From Gibbula magus (Eukaryota; Mollusca; Gastropoda; Trochida; Trochidae), in the NCBI GenBank assembly GCA_936450465.1, contig OW388293.1, positions 82,730,134 through 82,794,133 on the forward strand: DNA of 64,000 nt. The letters run 5' to 3'. The position numbers and the translations under genes are program-made. Within the stretch, counting starts at the first letter, position 1, and each line of letters starts with the position of its first letter. Below the pieces are notes generated by a model, which was not told the DNA's origin, did not search any database, and saw only the letters and a list, made by a program, of their open reading frames with translations. Below are positions 36,242 to 48,732 of the stretch, piece by piece.

Positions 36242-37431
36242 GCAAGTTTACCGCTTGCTTTGACAGGGTTTATTTCAATTTGACTGACAATCGTTTCCTA
36301 CACAAGTTGCTACATTGTATTTTTTATCTTCTCCGGCTTCGTAAAACAGTTTTATGTCATCATCTGACCACAGGGACCATCACAGAATGAAGTGGGCCGT
36401 TTGCTGACAAATGTTTCATTTCATAGTCACAGCCCCTGTGCACGTGGGAGTTACAGATGTGATTAATGAAATGTTTCCCTTCACTTGTAAAACTTGAAAT
36501 ATACCGTTCTTTATGTTATAAAGATATGATGATACATAAAGAAAACCATTTGAATTATATATGTGATTCAAATGTATTCTCCACATCCTCACATTTCTCT
36601 AAAATAGATCATTGTCAAGATTTGTTTACGAAATTAATTTCTTTATAATCATTGTTTTTACTTTTAGGAAACAACAGAGGAAATTGATGGTTGATGTTTG
36701 TCATATTTTCACTTTGATAACATCGGATTACAAGATCGATACATCTCATTTAGCTACATCTTAAGAAAGGGAATTGAGTTTGATTCAATTTATTTTTTCA
36801 GTGTTTAAGTCAAAATAGTTTTGTAAACGCAAGAGAACACTCTCAGCAAACATTTCTCTCACATAGATTTCTTATTTTCTCCTTTCGAATGCACATATAC
36901 ATATATTGTATTAATTCTTCAATTGTTTTTGGATTGTGTTTCTTATAAAAACGCTTGTAACATGACTTAATGTATAAATCCTATAAATGTCATATTTATG
37001 TTGGGTATCACAGTTTATCGATCTTCCTTTCCTTTACCATCTGGATTTAGATACTGTTTAAATCACACTCATGGTGAACCATATATATGATATCAGGTGT
37101 TTTGATATTAACAAAATGTATAACACATGTTATTGCATTGCGTCTGTAAAATGTAATCACTACTTATTCATTTACATATTCCTATCAAATGAAGCTATTG
37201 GCATGTTGTACAGTACCTTTCAGTGCCACTTACTGTTTCAGGAATGAGATGATTTCTAATATAGATGCTTTATGTCTTTAACATTCTAAAATGTAAGTCA
37301 GTACTTTATTTGTGAACGCCCGCATTGTATGTTAAATAAACAGTTATGTTCACTAGTTCTGATCTTTCAAATTGTTGATATGGCATTTATATGATTATTG
37401 TGGAGTCTGCTTCGATCATTTTAAGACATGG

Positions 37432-39756
37432 ACATGTATAATTCTTTTCCAAAATAACCAGGTGTGTTGTCTCAAAACTTGACTACTTTCTTGTTAATGG
37501 TTGACATTGAAGTATCCTCTTATTAGGCAAGAACGGAATATTTTTGTCATCTAATTCATTTATTCTCTGACATATATGGAATGTCAGACTGATATGTGAC
37601 GTTGGACACTTGGTTTAATATTATAATCAACAGATCACATTGTTATCATGTTCACTTTCATTCTGTGTATAATATACAAAATACTGATAATACGTCTCAT
37701 TAAAAGCATATTAAGCATGATAATGATATAACAACATGTAGCCATGGTAATGTTTTTGTTGCAAGAAGCTACTGGCATTTATCATTGATTTTCCCCCGAG
37801 GCATCATCTAAATAAGGTTTTAAACCATGTGGTTACAAATAACATTAAACCATCAAATCATGACGTAAAGTCATAAACTGGTATTAGCCATAAATATTGG
37901 AGTGATAAAATGTCGGTAAAATTGTACTAAAATTACTATTAATTTGACGAGCAAAAGTTCATCATAACACATGAGTCAAAAGGATGCATCTTGGAAAGAT
38001 CATTAACATTAATTATGGGATACTCATGATAAATATGAATGCAGCAACGCTTAACATCATCCATGTTGAGATCTTACTAACATCTTTTCCTACAATGTAA
38101 CATATGTTACTATCTGACAACATTTTTAGATTCCATCAAAATCTAACAGCGAATTAACGATTATTAACGATTAACGATCTATCTAAACAAATATATGGAA
38201 TTCCGGTCTTCTCAACGGTTGCAGAAACATACCACTGACTCAGTTTGAAACAGCATTACTGATTACACTACCAACTTTGATTGCAAACATTATGATTCTT
38301 TATTTCGAAGTAAGACAGTGCTTCACACGCACCAGTGAACATTTCCATTGACTCATCAAGTGTTGTGTTGTAGGTTTTAGTCACACGCCCGTAAAAGTGA
38401 GTGATATTTATCATACAGTGTGATATAATATGCGAGTGTTTTGTTTGTTTGAAGAAGAATAATGGACGTGAGTGATAATGTGCTCATTCTTTTTTATTTT
38501 CCCCTAGCACAGCTCTCTACCTAACCAAGTAAATACACATTTTATTTCATCATAAAAATGTTTTCCTACTTTTGTCAAATATCAAATATGTCAAATATAT
38601 TACTGATACTTATAATGCCAATTTTTCAATCGTTTTTAAACTGCTTTGAACTATTCAAGGAAAGAAAAAATCCACTGATGCTGCTGTGTAATGACATTTT
38701 TTGTCTACTCTCTGCAGAAAAGTGATTGAAGAGAAGATTGCTGCAGCTGTCATCTCATGATAATTCTATACACGTTCGCACTATAGAATAAGACGTACAT
38801 ACATGAATATGTCTAACATAATTTATCCTGAGAGAAAAGTGCTATTGTGAATAAACAATGTTAAGAAGAATGACATGTTCCCTAACAAATATTTTTACAT
38901 AATGACGTGTCTTTTGCATTTTATATGAATTCTTTACTTATCATTAATGTATGCATGTTTTTTTTTGTTTAGTACAAAATCACCAATGCCAAATTATTAA
39001 ACATTTAGGGGATAAGATGAGAGCTAAAATCTAGCAATTATTTGATACATTGATTGACATTCCTTTTTCTAATTGAATTGAAATCGAAGTATTGACGAAG
39101 TTGATAGACATTTGATATTCGTCACGGAGAAACGCCATATTCCCACTGGAGAATAATTCTATCATTTTTGCTGCTCCAGTCAACTAATTTCATCAGCTCT
39201 TCTTGTAGATGTCTATGATCAAACAACACTTGTTCAAATCATAGTGAGAAGTTGATCGGAGAATAGGAAAAACATTACTATGAAGTGCCAATACGTATAT
39301 CGTTCATTCGAATAGGAATCCACTTCGATTTTAATGTTTTCTCGTTACATTTCCACAGATGAATGGTGTTTTATGTGATTTTAGCCAAATGAAACTTGGA
39401 GTGACATAAACATGATTTAACAAACAAAGAAGTTTCTTTTTGAAAAGTGTACTTAAAATCCAATTCATCTGTTTTTTAAATGAACAGGGAAATAAGGTTG
39501 GAGAGGATGCAGATGTCATTCTGACATCGGTTCCCAGGGCGAATGTCGAGTCTGTGAACCCTCATGTTTAGTTTATGGATAAAATGAAGAATATTGAAGG
39601 CATTGGAAGATAGCAGGAAAGTATTTGTCACTATCGTGTTCCTTTGAGACTCTCCTGAAGAAGGAAAATGCGATAAATGTTCTGCAATATTGCACGCTAC
39701 ATTTAGCATCAATTCATTTATAAAATAGAGTTATGTAAAAAGGGTAATTGAAATAT
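37432..39756. repeat. R repeat, copy 3a
   Basis: The fifth R, without the 1.36-kb element and without the doubled 250-bp segment. The minus-strand frame at 39476-39709 contains RLDIRPGN, also seen as RLDTRPGN in the 24411 and 9832 copies. The 19751 copy has a stop at the next codon. Confidence 0.8.
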
Positions 39757-39875
39757 TTAAATCTCTTTATCAATGTACTGAAGCAGCAAACTAATACGAT
39801 GAGCCTGGATGAGCCCATGATTCCATTATCAACGAGATTGTCGTAAGGTCATATAAATATATGATTCTTTCAAAT

Positions 39876-40044
39876 ATCTTACCGCTAAGTTAACTTCAAA
39901 ATAAAAACATTGGCCTACAAAACTTAAGGTTTCTTCTCGAACATAATGTGGTGACACTCTGCCCAGTTGACTCCTATCATTGAAGTTCGGCGAATGGGTT
40001 GGTGACCTGCTTCGTTGCTGAATAAACTGAGAGTTTGAAGACAT
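39876..40044 (-). CDS. Candidate coding exon, unknown product
   Basis: An ATG at 40044 opens a frame reading MSSNSQFIQQRSRSPTHSPN and then RVSPHYVREETLSFVGQCFY. It reaches GCG|GTAAGA, a good splice-donor context, at about 39876/39875. A possible acceptor (actctcag) sits just inside at about 40031, so the exon could instead start there. The first half is rich in Ser, Arg and Gln and the second half is hydrophobic; no domain was recognised. It has no paralogue in the other array copies, so conservation cannot be used. It could be a chance frame. Confidence 0.22.
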
Positions 40045-40931
40045 GAATTGTGAATTGAGAATTGATGAGTAGTAGTATCAGATAGTGAGCTTGAGTTGAG
40101 CCGGACGAGCCTCTGTTACAGAATATTATCATGGTCAATGCGATAATGATGAAACATTATGCATTAGAAAATTGTTTTTCAAAATTGAATGCATATATTT
40201 TCGCACCAACATGCAAAAAATAGATGGACACACAACTACGCTCTTAAAATGAGCAACCAAATTAAATTATTAAGCAATTTGAGAATGTAGGCTGATAACT
40301 GTAAACACACAAAAAAAACCTGTTTGAAAACGCTAAATGTTAATAGCATTCAACATTATTAGAGTCTCCATACACACTACAACAAAAATGTTGAATTTGA
40401 ATACCATCAATCTGTTATTTAACAAATAAATGCAAGGATACTTACTACTGCTGTTCACACTTGGTTTCGTTCAAACACAATACTGAGGTTTTCTAAAATG
40501 TCAAAGTCCTCCAAAAAATCCAAACAAAAATGACGACCAGGTTCTTGGTAAATGCCAGTCAAACTGGAACGTTAGTGAGTAAAAGATTGCTTAATCTGAA
40601 GACATCAGCTCTGTAAAACAACTGATGGTTTAACATTTAAGAGTATACAATAGTTCATAAATGACTGTTTTTTAATTGTTTTATTGTTCTTGAAAGAAAA
40701 ATTTATTTTGTAATTTGTTCATTCATTTATCTACGCCGTTCTTGAAATGTGCTACTTCAATCTGTAAGTCAATCAATCAGATGAAAAGAATTCGTTCACT
40801 TCAAAATATTGTCATATAGTCATGAAACCAGGACTGAAGCATGTTCTAATCATTTAAGTCTTATACGTGGTTGTTATAATATACTGGGAAATAGAATTTC
40901 AGAATATATACTTTTGTCAGAGAATTTTGCC

Positions 40932-41147
40932 TCAGGTAACAGCAGGGGATCTCAGATTACCGAAGCATGAAGAGGTCACCCTTGCAGTGATTCGGGGCCA
41001 TTGTTGCTGAACTTCACTGATACTGTTGAATGTTTTATCTACATAAGGACTCTTTCGTATGGAATATCTTGATGTATTAGAAAAAGACTCTTCGCCTTCT
41101 TTATAACATGCTTCTGCAAGGTTATTCTTTCTTTTTCTAAAACACAT
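40932..41147 (-). CDS. Candidate terminal coding exon, unknown product
   Basis: On the minus strand tttatgtgttttag, an acceptor-like sequence, is followed by an open frame starting RKRKNNLAEACYKEGEESFS. It runs through SPYVDKTFNSISEVQQQWPR to a TGA at about 40932. Without splicing the frame opens at an ATG at 41159. The basic start followed by a Ser/Thr-rich stretch resembles a cytoplasmic tail, but that is only a resemblance. No domain was recognised and no flanking exon was found. Confidence 0.2.
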   Translation of the reverse strand: MCFRKRKNNLAEACYKEGEESFSNTSRYSIRKSPYVDKTFNSISEVQQQWPRITARVTSSCFGNLRSPAVT

Positions 41148-41415
41148 AAACAATGGCATGAAACATGGTCACGAATGTTCGAAAGTAGTTAATAACAGTA
41201 AATATAAATGGATGCATCCGAGTAGAGACGTTTTATAAGTTTATATAATATTACCATCGCAGCAATGTACTTAATTGGTAAATCTAAATATAAAGCAGTC
41301 ACTTTGTAGAAAAAAATAACTAGATTGGTTTGCAAAGGATTCATTTTGTCTAAAAAAACAACACTGTTCTCGATTGTACTACAATTTCAGTACCTTATCT
41401 TACTATAAGCTAGAT

Positions 41416-42828
41416 TATTAGTTAGAGAAATAGAATCGGTATAACATTACAACTATAAAATACTATTCTGCTGTAACAGGAATTAAATTATTTGGATGAC
41501 GGTGTCTTTGCTTTTATGTGCACGTCGTTGCTGTCTACATGTTGCCGTTATAAGACCTTCATTAACCCCGAAGGCAAATAAAAACCAATAATTAAACGTT
41601 TTTACAATAAAAGAGGAACTGTTATCAACAATAGTTTGTTTTATTCCGTAATTTACACATACACAAGTCAAGGATTTACGTTTTTAAATTGGAAATTGTG
41701 GTATTTCAGATAAAGCTATAATAAATCAGCTTTCCTATCGATAATGTAACAAAAAAGGACACGGAAAAGCTGACAGATAATTTCAGATTATTACTGGTGA
41801 TAACTCTTATCTAGGAAAATCAACATCATTATTACTAGCTTTAAAAGCTTTTGTGGATATTAAACAGTCTTAGAAACGGTAAAAGAAACTATACCGAAAC
41901 GTTGCTACTGTTAAGAATATAAGTTGAATATACATACTGACATAAACGTTATTTAATGATAACCATTTTTAAAAATACAGATTTGTATAATAAAAAGCTA
42001 ATGATTGCTTTTCTTGAGACAGGTTTATATAAAATGTACATGCCTTACATGGTTCCAACACGCAGAAGCATGACCTTGAACCACTCTGATCAAAGCGATC
42101 GGTTGTCTAAATAATAAGTCTCATCGTTTTTAACAGTTAACGGTTTTTTAAGTTATTCTTTCATCCCAAGTTTAGAATTCTGATTATTCCCGTTGTAAAT
42201 AATGAAGGTTAATGGACCATCGAATATAGTGTCGAGATCAATTCAATGATGTATGCTAGTTTCTCCAGCAACTAATAAAACTAGCTTAGCAATAAATCAA
42301 TTTTGCTCAATTAAAAACATCCTAAACCAGGATTTTCGGCAGCTTGACAAGATTAATTAAGAAATTGTGAGCTGGTATTTTTAATCTAGTAAAGTTTCAA
42401 TCACCCAGGCATTGATAGCTAACTTCACTCTCAGTTTTCCCTCTTGTTAATGTAAGAATTGAACGCGTTAGAATATGTGACATCTTAAGATTTTAAAAGT
42501 TGATATATCAGGATATAACTTATTATTGGCAAATGATATTTGAATTTTGAATAAAGTATTTTGTCTTCCCATTACATTAAACGTGTTGTCTTTATGAATG
42601 ATGGCAATGCATTCAACTATGAAACGTAAGAGATACGAGTACACTGCATATGTTATCTTAGAGTTTGACCCGACATGTTATTGACAGAGTAGGTTATCCA
42701 GTTAGGCTATATGTTGTTACATTTAGAATTTATCTCGTGATCTAGTTTCCAAACGGTCCATGGTATTATTCAAGTTCAGATGAGCATTTTTCTCTTTCAA
42801 AACGCAGTATTTGTTTATACGTTTTGAC
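41416..42828. other. Block B of copy 3, proximal part; no gene supported
   Basis: From about 41508 this matches copy 1 block B from 4863 onward. Frames are short and not maintained between the copies. Confidence 0.5.
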
Positions 42829-44430
42829 AATTGAACTACCGTACATTACTGTGTATAAGGCGACATTTGTATAAGACGACCCCCTTTCTCAGACCCCTAA
42901 AATCCGGTAAAAACCATGTATCTCATATATAAGGCGACCCCCTTCTAGCAATCATGGAATCAGGTCGAAATGCCATGAAGGAAAACACGTTGGTAGGTTT
43001 GGTAATGGTAAGTTGATACCAGTAATTTTGTAAGTAACATGATATAAATGTTTTGTTATGAACGTTTGTTTTAAACGTACCATACTAAAAAAATGCAACC
43101 AACCAGCTTCTGGTATCAACATCACAGTCTCCGATAATCCTCCGGGGGTCAAAAAGTCCAAGTTCATGGTTATGACTCATACCGGTGCAGGGAAATCCAG
43201 GCTCAATGTAACGAAATCAGTTCCGCTAATAACGTGTATGGCCTCCCCTTGCCATGATACACGCAGCGACCCTCAGACGCATGGAGAAAATCAAACAACT
43301 GACGTCATTACGTGGAATGCGCTGCCATTCTTCTTGGAGAGTTTGGACAAGTTGCAGGCGGTTATGTGAAGGTGGTCGTTGTTGGCGAATAGTTCGATCG
43401 GTGACACGTGCTGGCCACGGCAAAACGTTGATGTTGTTGTTAGCAAGAAAGTGTTGTGTAATTTGAGCTGTGTGCTGTCTGGCATTGTCTTGTTGAAAGA
43501 TTACACCTTGTGCCTGTTGTCGAATAAGGGACAGACGACGGGACGGAGAATGTCATCGATGTAACGCTGAGCCATTATATTTCCATTCACGATAACCAGC
43601 GGTGTCTTCTCCTCACCAAGTATGCCACCCTAAACCATGACACTTCCTGCCCGGTAGGGCACCACTTCCTGAACGCAAAATGCAGCTGTTCTCTCTCACT
43701 GACGGCGATAAACACGTACTCTTCCATCTGCTTTGAAGAGACAGAACCGACTTTCGTCAGAGAAAATCACCCTCTGCCACTGACGTTGCTGCCAACGTAA
43801 CACCGTCCTTGCTCTTCTCAGTCTTCGTTGGCAATGTTCGGCTGTCAACCGCTGTTCCCGGAACGATCTGTATGCCCTGATGCCATGGGACCTTAGACAT
43901 CTGGACACTGTGTTTCTGCTTACCCGGTGGCCCAGGGCATTTGACGTCGATGACGTCACAGTCAAGAAGCGGTACCTGAGGTGGTTCTGGTTGGTTGTGA
44001 CTCTTGGTCGGCCTGATCTTGGCTTGTCTGAGGTCTGTCCGGAATGACGGTAACGCTGCATTAGTCTTGTGACAGTTGTGCGGTGACAGCAAAATGTTCT
44101 TGCAACATGGGTGTGGGTGGCTCCCATTTCAATCATCCCGATTGCTCGCTCACGTTCTTGTAAAGTTAATATTGTCATTCTTCAAATGTTATTTTTGCAA
44201 AGTGGGTGTCTAAAAAGCCATTCCCATTGGTTTCATACCCGTCGGGCATGGGTCTTGTTTGCTTTGCATGAAAAAGGCGAAAACCAAAATTTGGGAAAAT
44301 CATGCGTTTGATACCACAGTTCATTGTTGTGTTTGGGCGAGGTGTTTTCATGTGGTTTGGTTTGAATCTGAATTTGATTTTTTTCGTAATTTCAAATCTA
44401 AAGTGGTAGCGTTTCTTTTGCCCGTGAGTT
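42829..44430. mobile_element. Insertion carrying a broken Tc1-like transposon
   Basis: Copy 1 (6225-6290) lacks this DNA; about 60 bases of block B were replaced. The insert is GC-richer than its surroundings. Its left 130 bases contain repeated ataaggcgac / ataagacgac motifs that look like a separate element end. The transposase remnant lies at 43226-44178. I could not identify matching terminal inverted repeats, so the insertion is probably composite or truncated. Confidence 0.65.
43226..44178 (-). pseudogene. Tc1-like transposase, degenerate
   Basis: The minus-strand frame starts at 44178 and holds the helix-turn-helix DNA-binding region (MTILTLQERERAIGMIEMGA ... RTFCCHRTTVTRLMQRY). The linker motif SGRPRVTT follows, and then the start of the DDE domain with VIFSDESRF (first catalytic Asp). 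The frame stops at 43696 where VYRRQ is followed by TGA. Beyond it are more Tc1 sequence (GSVMV, then TAG in place of Trp, then GGI) and a frameshift. QGVIFQQDNARQHTA carries the second Asp, and LPWPA and LQEEWQRIPR stand at the end. The SPDLSPIEHxWD region that carries the third acidic residue is missing, apparently by a small deletion. Two stops, one frameshift and loss of the catalytic Glu make it non-functional. Intact family members are about 340 residues. Confidence 0.85.
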
Positions 44431-45619
44431 TATTTAAGTAAATCAACCCTGTTCTTTAGAAACTTTATTTCTTCGGATGACAACTCTTCGTTTTTGTGTG
44501 CACAACGTACCTGAGCTTTTATGTACGCCTACATCGGTTGATGACGCTTTTTTCACCCACGAGGTTAAGGGGCAAGTAAAAGCCATGTCCGTTATACACA
44601 CATCAAAGGAGAAATTGCCATGATAATACTTTTCTTATCCGATAATTTGTACATCTGCATGTCGTGTGTTGAAGTGTTTGAGTTAGATTAGGACATTTTA
44701 GATTAAGCTCCACAATCACCAGAGCTATAGGATACATGTGTCCCATTCAATAATGCAGTAGAAGGGAGGGTGGAAAAAAGGACAGGGACAGACATAAGAA
44801 AACACAACTGCAGAGGAAAACCAGGTTACAAAACCAGGCTCTGATTATGTACATCAGGAAAAGATAAATACTGGTGGATACTCTAGAGAAATCAACAATG
44901 TTGTAACTGAAAAGTTAAAACGAACATCAACAATAGCCTTGTTTAATACAACAGAAAAATCATAAAAGATAGTTTAATGTTTGAGAGGCGTTCTAGAATA
45001 TGACAAGACTATTATATGAATATTCAACTTGTTTTATAAGACAGTAGTTATGTTATTGTTAAAGTACCTTATAAGAAGGCTTTGAAATTGTATAAGAAAC
45101 TAAACTAATACATATATGATTGAACATGGTATGAGAAACTAGTATAAGCATACTGTGTAAAACAAAAACTGAAGATCTAACGAGTGTCGGGAAGATGACC
45201 ACCTCCCATCTTTTTAACATGAAAGCCAAAAGTTGTATGCTTCCTGTTGTAATTGATGGAAGTAAATGGTGCATTGAAGATCGCTTCTCAATCAATCAAA
45301 TCTCTATTGGGCGGGATTTTTACTGAATAAAAACGTTTTGACATTCTTTCAATTTTAAGATCTGAAGGTATCATTGCAGTATACGCATCAATGCATATTT
45401 GATGTATCCATAAATGATATTATACTTGATGTTTGTACAAAATGCATTGATACATTTCGTTTTATTAAATGGGTGGTATGCATGAATTATTCTTGTTTTA
45501 AATAATTTCTTTTTGTATTGCAAAGTTCTGAAAATATGCATTTTGACATTGCGTCAGATAACAAAGACGACAGTGTGTTGTAACAAGAGATAGTATGATA
45601 TACTATATATTCAGCAGTT
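44431..45619. other. Block B of copy 3, continued; no gene supported
   Basis: Matches copy 1 from about 6290 to 7270. The equivalent of the copy 1 minus-strand 89-codon frame is frameshifted here. Confidence 0.5.
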
Positions 45620-47050
45620 TAAAAATGATTCCGCTGAAACAACGTTTCACTCGTTTTGGATATATTATCTTTCTAAATAAATGGTATTGCAATCGGTAAA
45701 CAACCTTGGTTATTCAGAAAATTATTCTTTTGTAATGTTGAAAATGTCGTTTGCAACAGATGTAAATTGTGCAACTTAACTATAGAAACAAATACAATTT
45801 ACAAGTCAGAATGAATCTTCAAAGGTAAAAAAAAAGGTTTGCCTTTTGAACAAATTTGGTCACTTACATCTTTTTGCATCACTCTAAAGCAAGAAAAAGT
45901 ATCTAGTTAACAGACTTAACTGAGACGAATTACAGATTTCTTTCCCGATCCTAGAACTGTTTCCCAAAGGACTGACATTCCAAAACCCATCATACACGAT
46001 AACGTACAAGATGTTATGATACTGCAATCTCTTTAAATATAAATTACTAAGTTAAAGGCGTTAGTAACTAAAACACGTTCTTTGCATATAATTTTTTCTC
46101 ACATTTACCTTTTGTTATTAAAGTTAATACAATATATTGTTACTTTGAAGAGTAAAACATCTCATTACACAACCTGATGAGTCGTATCACTAGAAAACTG
46201 TTATCCGTATTGGAAGGAAAGTATGCGAAGTATAAAGCGACAGTGGTGATGAACTCTTCAGTGTGAGAGGTAGATTTGTAGTCATCATGGGCATTTAAGA
46301 GTTCAAACAGCAAGTTGGTTGACCATTCCATCATGGTGCAACAATCAAAACTCTACTCTGAATGTTTAGGTATCACTGAACACCTTAAAATGGCCGCTTG
46401 AAGGTAAATGGACTCTCGTGGCTTAACAGAATCGAGACATCTGACAGTGCTGTTACATCTCTCCTTCAAGCCTTTATCAATAAATGATAGTTGATCAGCC
46501 CTGGGACGAGGTTGAACCGAACCATGTACATTCATTTTGGAACAAGTTATATTGATTGAGAATAATTATTGATGAGCCATTTATAACACCTGTTTACATT
46601 TTCCTGAGATCACTTTATTTCAGTAAGAACGGCGTGGTACATCGCCTTTAGGTTGTTAGGGGATCAGTTTTAGGGGCACTTGGATTTGAACAAGTCAGTT
46701 CAATGAAGGAAGTAAGCTGCTACACTATTTGAAACGAACAAAATTGCCTAATCTCACAACTTATCACCAGCCCAATATTCTTAGAGGTAGCATGTCACAG
46801 ATCAGCTGCAATGTCACTGATGCATTAAATGACTAAAGAACCTTCTCCCAGAATGTTTCTCTCATCGGTGCAATTACCACTACTTTATTAGCATATTCAT
46901 CCTATTAGATAAAGCTTAATTATCAATTAATCCAAAGCAATTTCGGCCTAATAATAATTGAAGGGTCCCAATGACGGGGTGTAGAAAATAGCCATAAAAT
47001 GCAAACAAACTCTGGTTGCAGATAAAAGGTTCACATGGAAATCGAGTCAT
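45620..47050. other. Second copy 3-specific stretch
   Basis: Homology with copy 1 leaves at about 45620 and resumes at about 47050 (cttcaacgagagtata, compared with about 7561). Copy 1 has only about 250 unrelated bases between. The stretch holds one interrupted open frame, listed separately. Positions 46900-46960 are rich in taattatcaattaat-type homeodomain-like motifs. Confidence 0.45.
46140..46535 (-). pseudogene. Candidate interrupted coding sequence, unknown product
   Basis: A minus-strand frame starts with ATG at 46535 (MNVHGSVQPRPRADQ) and reaches a TAG at 46353-46355. It then continues in the same frame through MMEWSTNLLFELLNAHDDYK and FITTVALYFAYFPSNTDN to a stop at 46140. About 130 codons are open with a single interruption, which is unusual for DNA this AT-rich. 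No domain was recognised. It may be a decayed gene, an exon pair with an intron I cannot place, or chance. Confidence 0.25.
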
Positions 47051-48732
47051 TTCTTCAACGAGAGTATAATCAATATTATTAGCTTAGGAATTCCACTGTG
47101 GTAAAAGCAAAGAAAATGTTTAATATATCTAAAAAGAAATACGTTTTGTATTTTTTTTATGTTTATGTGTACCCTACATTATTATAATAAGTATGTTCCC
47201 AGATGAAAGGACTGTTGTCAATTGTAGACATATACTAATCGAAGGAACAGTATTTGAAAGTAATTGCATGTGATAATCGAATGCAAAGGGAAGGGTAAAA
47301 AGCAATAATTTATTAAATCAATGAATTTATCATGGAAATAATCTCTATTTTTTGCAGAATGTGTTTGATACTTACATAGTTGAATGAACTAATTGGAAAT
47401 CTGTTGATTTGTTTCATTTGTAATTTTCTGAAGGATGATTTATAATCTTTTTTTAATTTCACCTTACTCCTATTATTTATTATACTATTGTTTTAGGTTA
47501 TTTGAATTCTATATTGCTATTCAGTTTAACAATACACTCAAGTATACATTCGTAGTTTTATTGAATCTAGTTTGACGCTAGTTTTCAGACGGATTATGTT
47601 TCGAACTTTAATTTAAATGCTTCTTTAGTGACGTTTATTTTCTGTTATTTAAGAGAAAGTCATTTGTGAAGTAAAAGGTCAAAGTATAAAACCAGACAGC
47701 CGACGGATAGGATGACGAAGTCTGGACACAGCAGTTAAATAATTGTTAAAGGCATCTTGATAAAACCATGTGCCTCTCCTGTACTCGACTTTATCATATT
47801 GACTTACAGGCATAATACTTTCATGAGGGTTTCGTCAATGTCTGATGTTAAACACTGACTTAACTTTCTAAAAGAAATCATTAACCTCTATAAAATAGTT
47901 TTACGGACTAGTATGGTTACAGCTGACATGCAATGCAGTGAAATTTACAGCTGTATGTAGATATTTCTATTCTTTTAACTTGACGTTGTTCAACCAGCTT
48001 TGTTGTTTAACCAGCTCTGTTGTTCAACCAGCTCTGTTGTTCAACCAACTTTGTTATCTTAAACAACACCATCAGACGCCTAAAGTAAACCATAAAGTAT
48101 GTTACTGCATACATAAATCAGGAGGCACATAAAACTAAACTACATCATAACCAATTTTCATTTGCGCTAGATGTGTTATCATTCTGTAATAAATTTACTA
48201 ATACAGTTATATGAGCAATAAGTGAGGGGAAATTTATATTTCATGTGTCATGTGTAATAAATATGTCACATTGTGACTTGTCAAGAGGACGAAAACACCT
48301 TTTACGAGTTTGAGGTTGTGAGGAAGATAAACAGATATGTTCAATATCACTTTTTCTCTAATTATCCTATCTGGCAGTTAAATACTTTTGTGAACATATT
48401 AAAATTGACTTCACATTTCAGAAACAGACATTGTCAGTTCCTTTGCTAAATATAACCTTATAAGTACATGAATATGTTTATTACCTTTAGTGTTGATAGA
48501 AGTCATCAGATTTACTGTATTGTTAAAGTTATATTCATGTACGCGACAGGCAGAGAGTGCATTTGTTTTGACCGTTTAATGAAAAAAGTTTTGTTTAAAC
48601 TGCAAGGTTTGCAAATAATTTCATATAAACAGGTCCCCAGGCTTGCAGGGTTGTCTCTGATTACATCATTACCAGTCCACAGCAGAACATAGACACGGAA
48701 GTCTGCTTCAATTACACATTTAAATACTATTC
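47051..48732. other. Block B of copy 3, distal end of the array
   Basis: Matches 7560-8770 of copy 1 with an unmatched piece at about 47220-47690. A short tandem repeat of gttgttcaaccagctctgtt occurs at about 47985-48050 (three to four units), where copy 1 has fewer. Similarity to the array ends at about 48732, where the LINE begins in copy 1. Confidence 0.6.
47985..48055. repeat. Short tandem repeat, unit about 20 bp
   Basis: Units of the form ttgttcaaccagctctg repeat three to four times. Copy 1 has a reduced version at about 7997-8030, so the unit number changed after duplication. Confidence 0.6.

Larger units (their letters stand above)
39757..41415. other. Copy 3-specific stretch of unknown origin
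   Basis: Copy 2 has only about 185 unrelated AT-rich bases at this point and copy 1 is deleted across it. The stretch is single-copy in the window and holds two exon-like minus-strand frames, listed separately. No transposon ends or target duplication were recognised. Confidence 0.5.
34846..48732. repeat. Large tandem segmental duplication, copy 3 (truncated)
   Basis: Copy 3 is the third unit. It matches copy 1 block A, R and block B, then similarity stops at about 48732, the point where the LINE tail begins in copy 1. The second R and block C are absent. It carries a bipartite element (35180-36241), a Tc1-like insertion (42829-44430), and two long stretches without a counterpart in the sibling copies (about 39757-41415 and 45620-47050). 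Either these are insertions or copies 1 and 2 lost them. Confidence 0.8.

Noticed and set aside
43058..43369. Plus-strand frames across the Tc1-like transposase region
   Set aside because: They are antisense shadows of the minus-strand transposase pseudogene.
47985..48055. CRISPR-like array
   Set aside because: The units are contiguous with no unique spacers; it is a simple tandem repeat in eukaryotic DNA.
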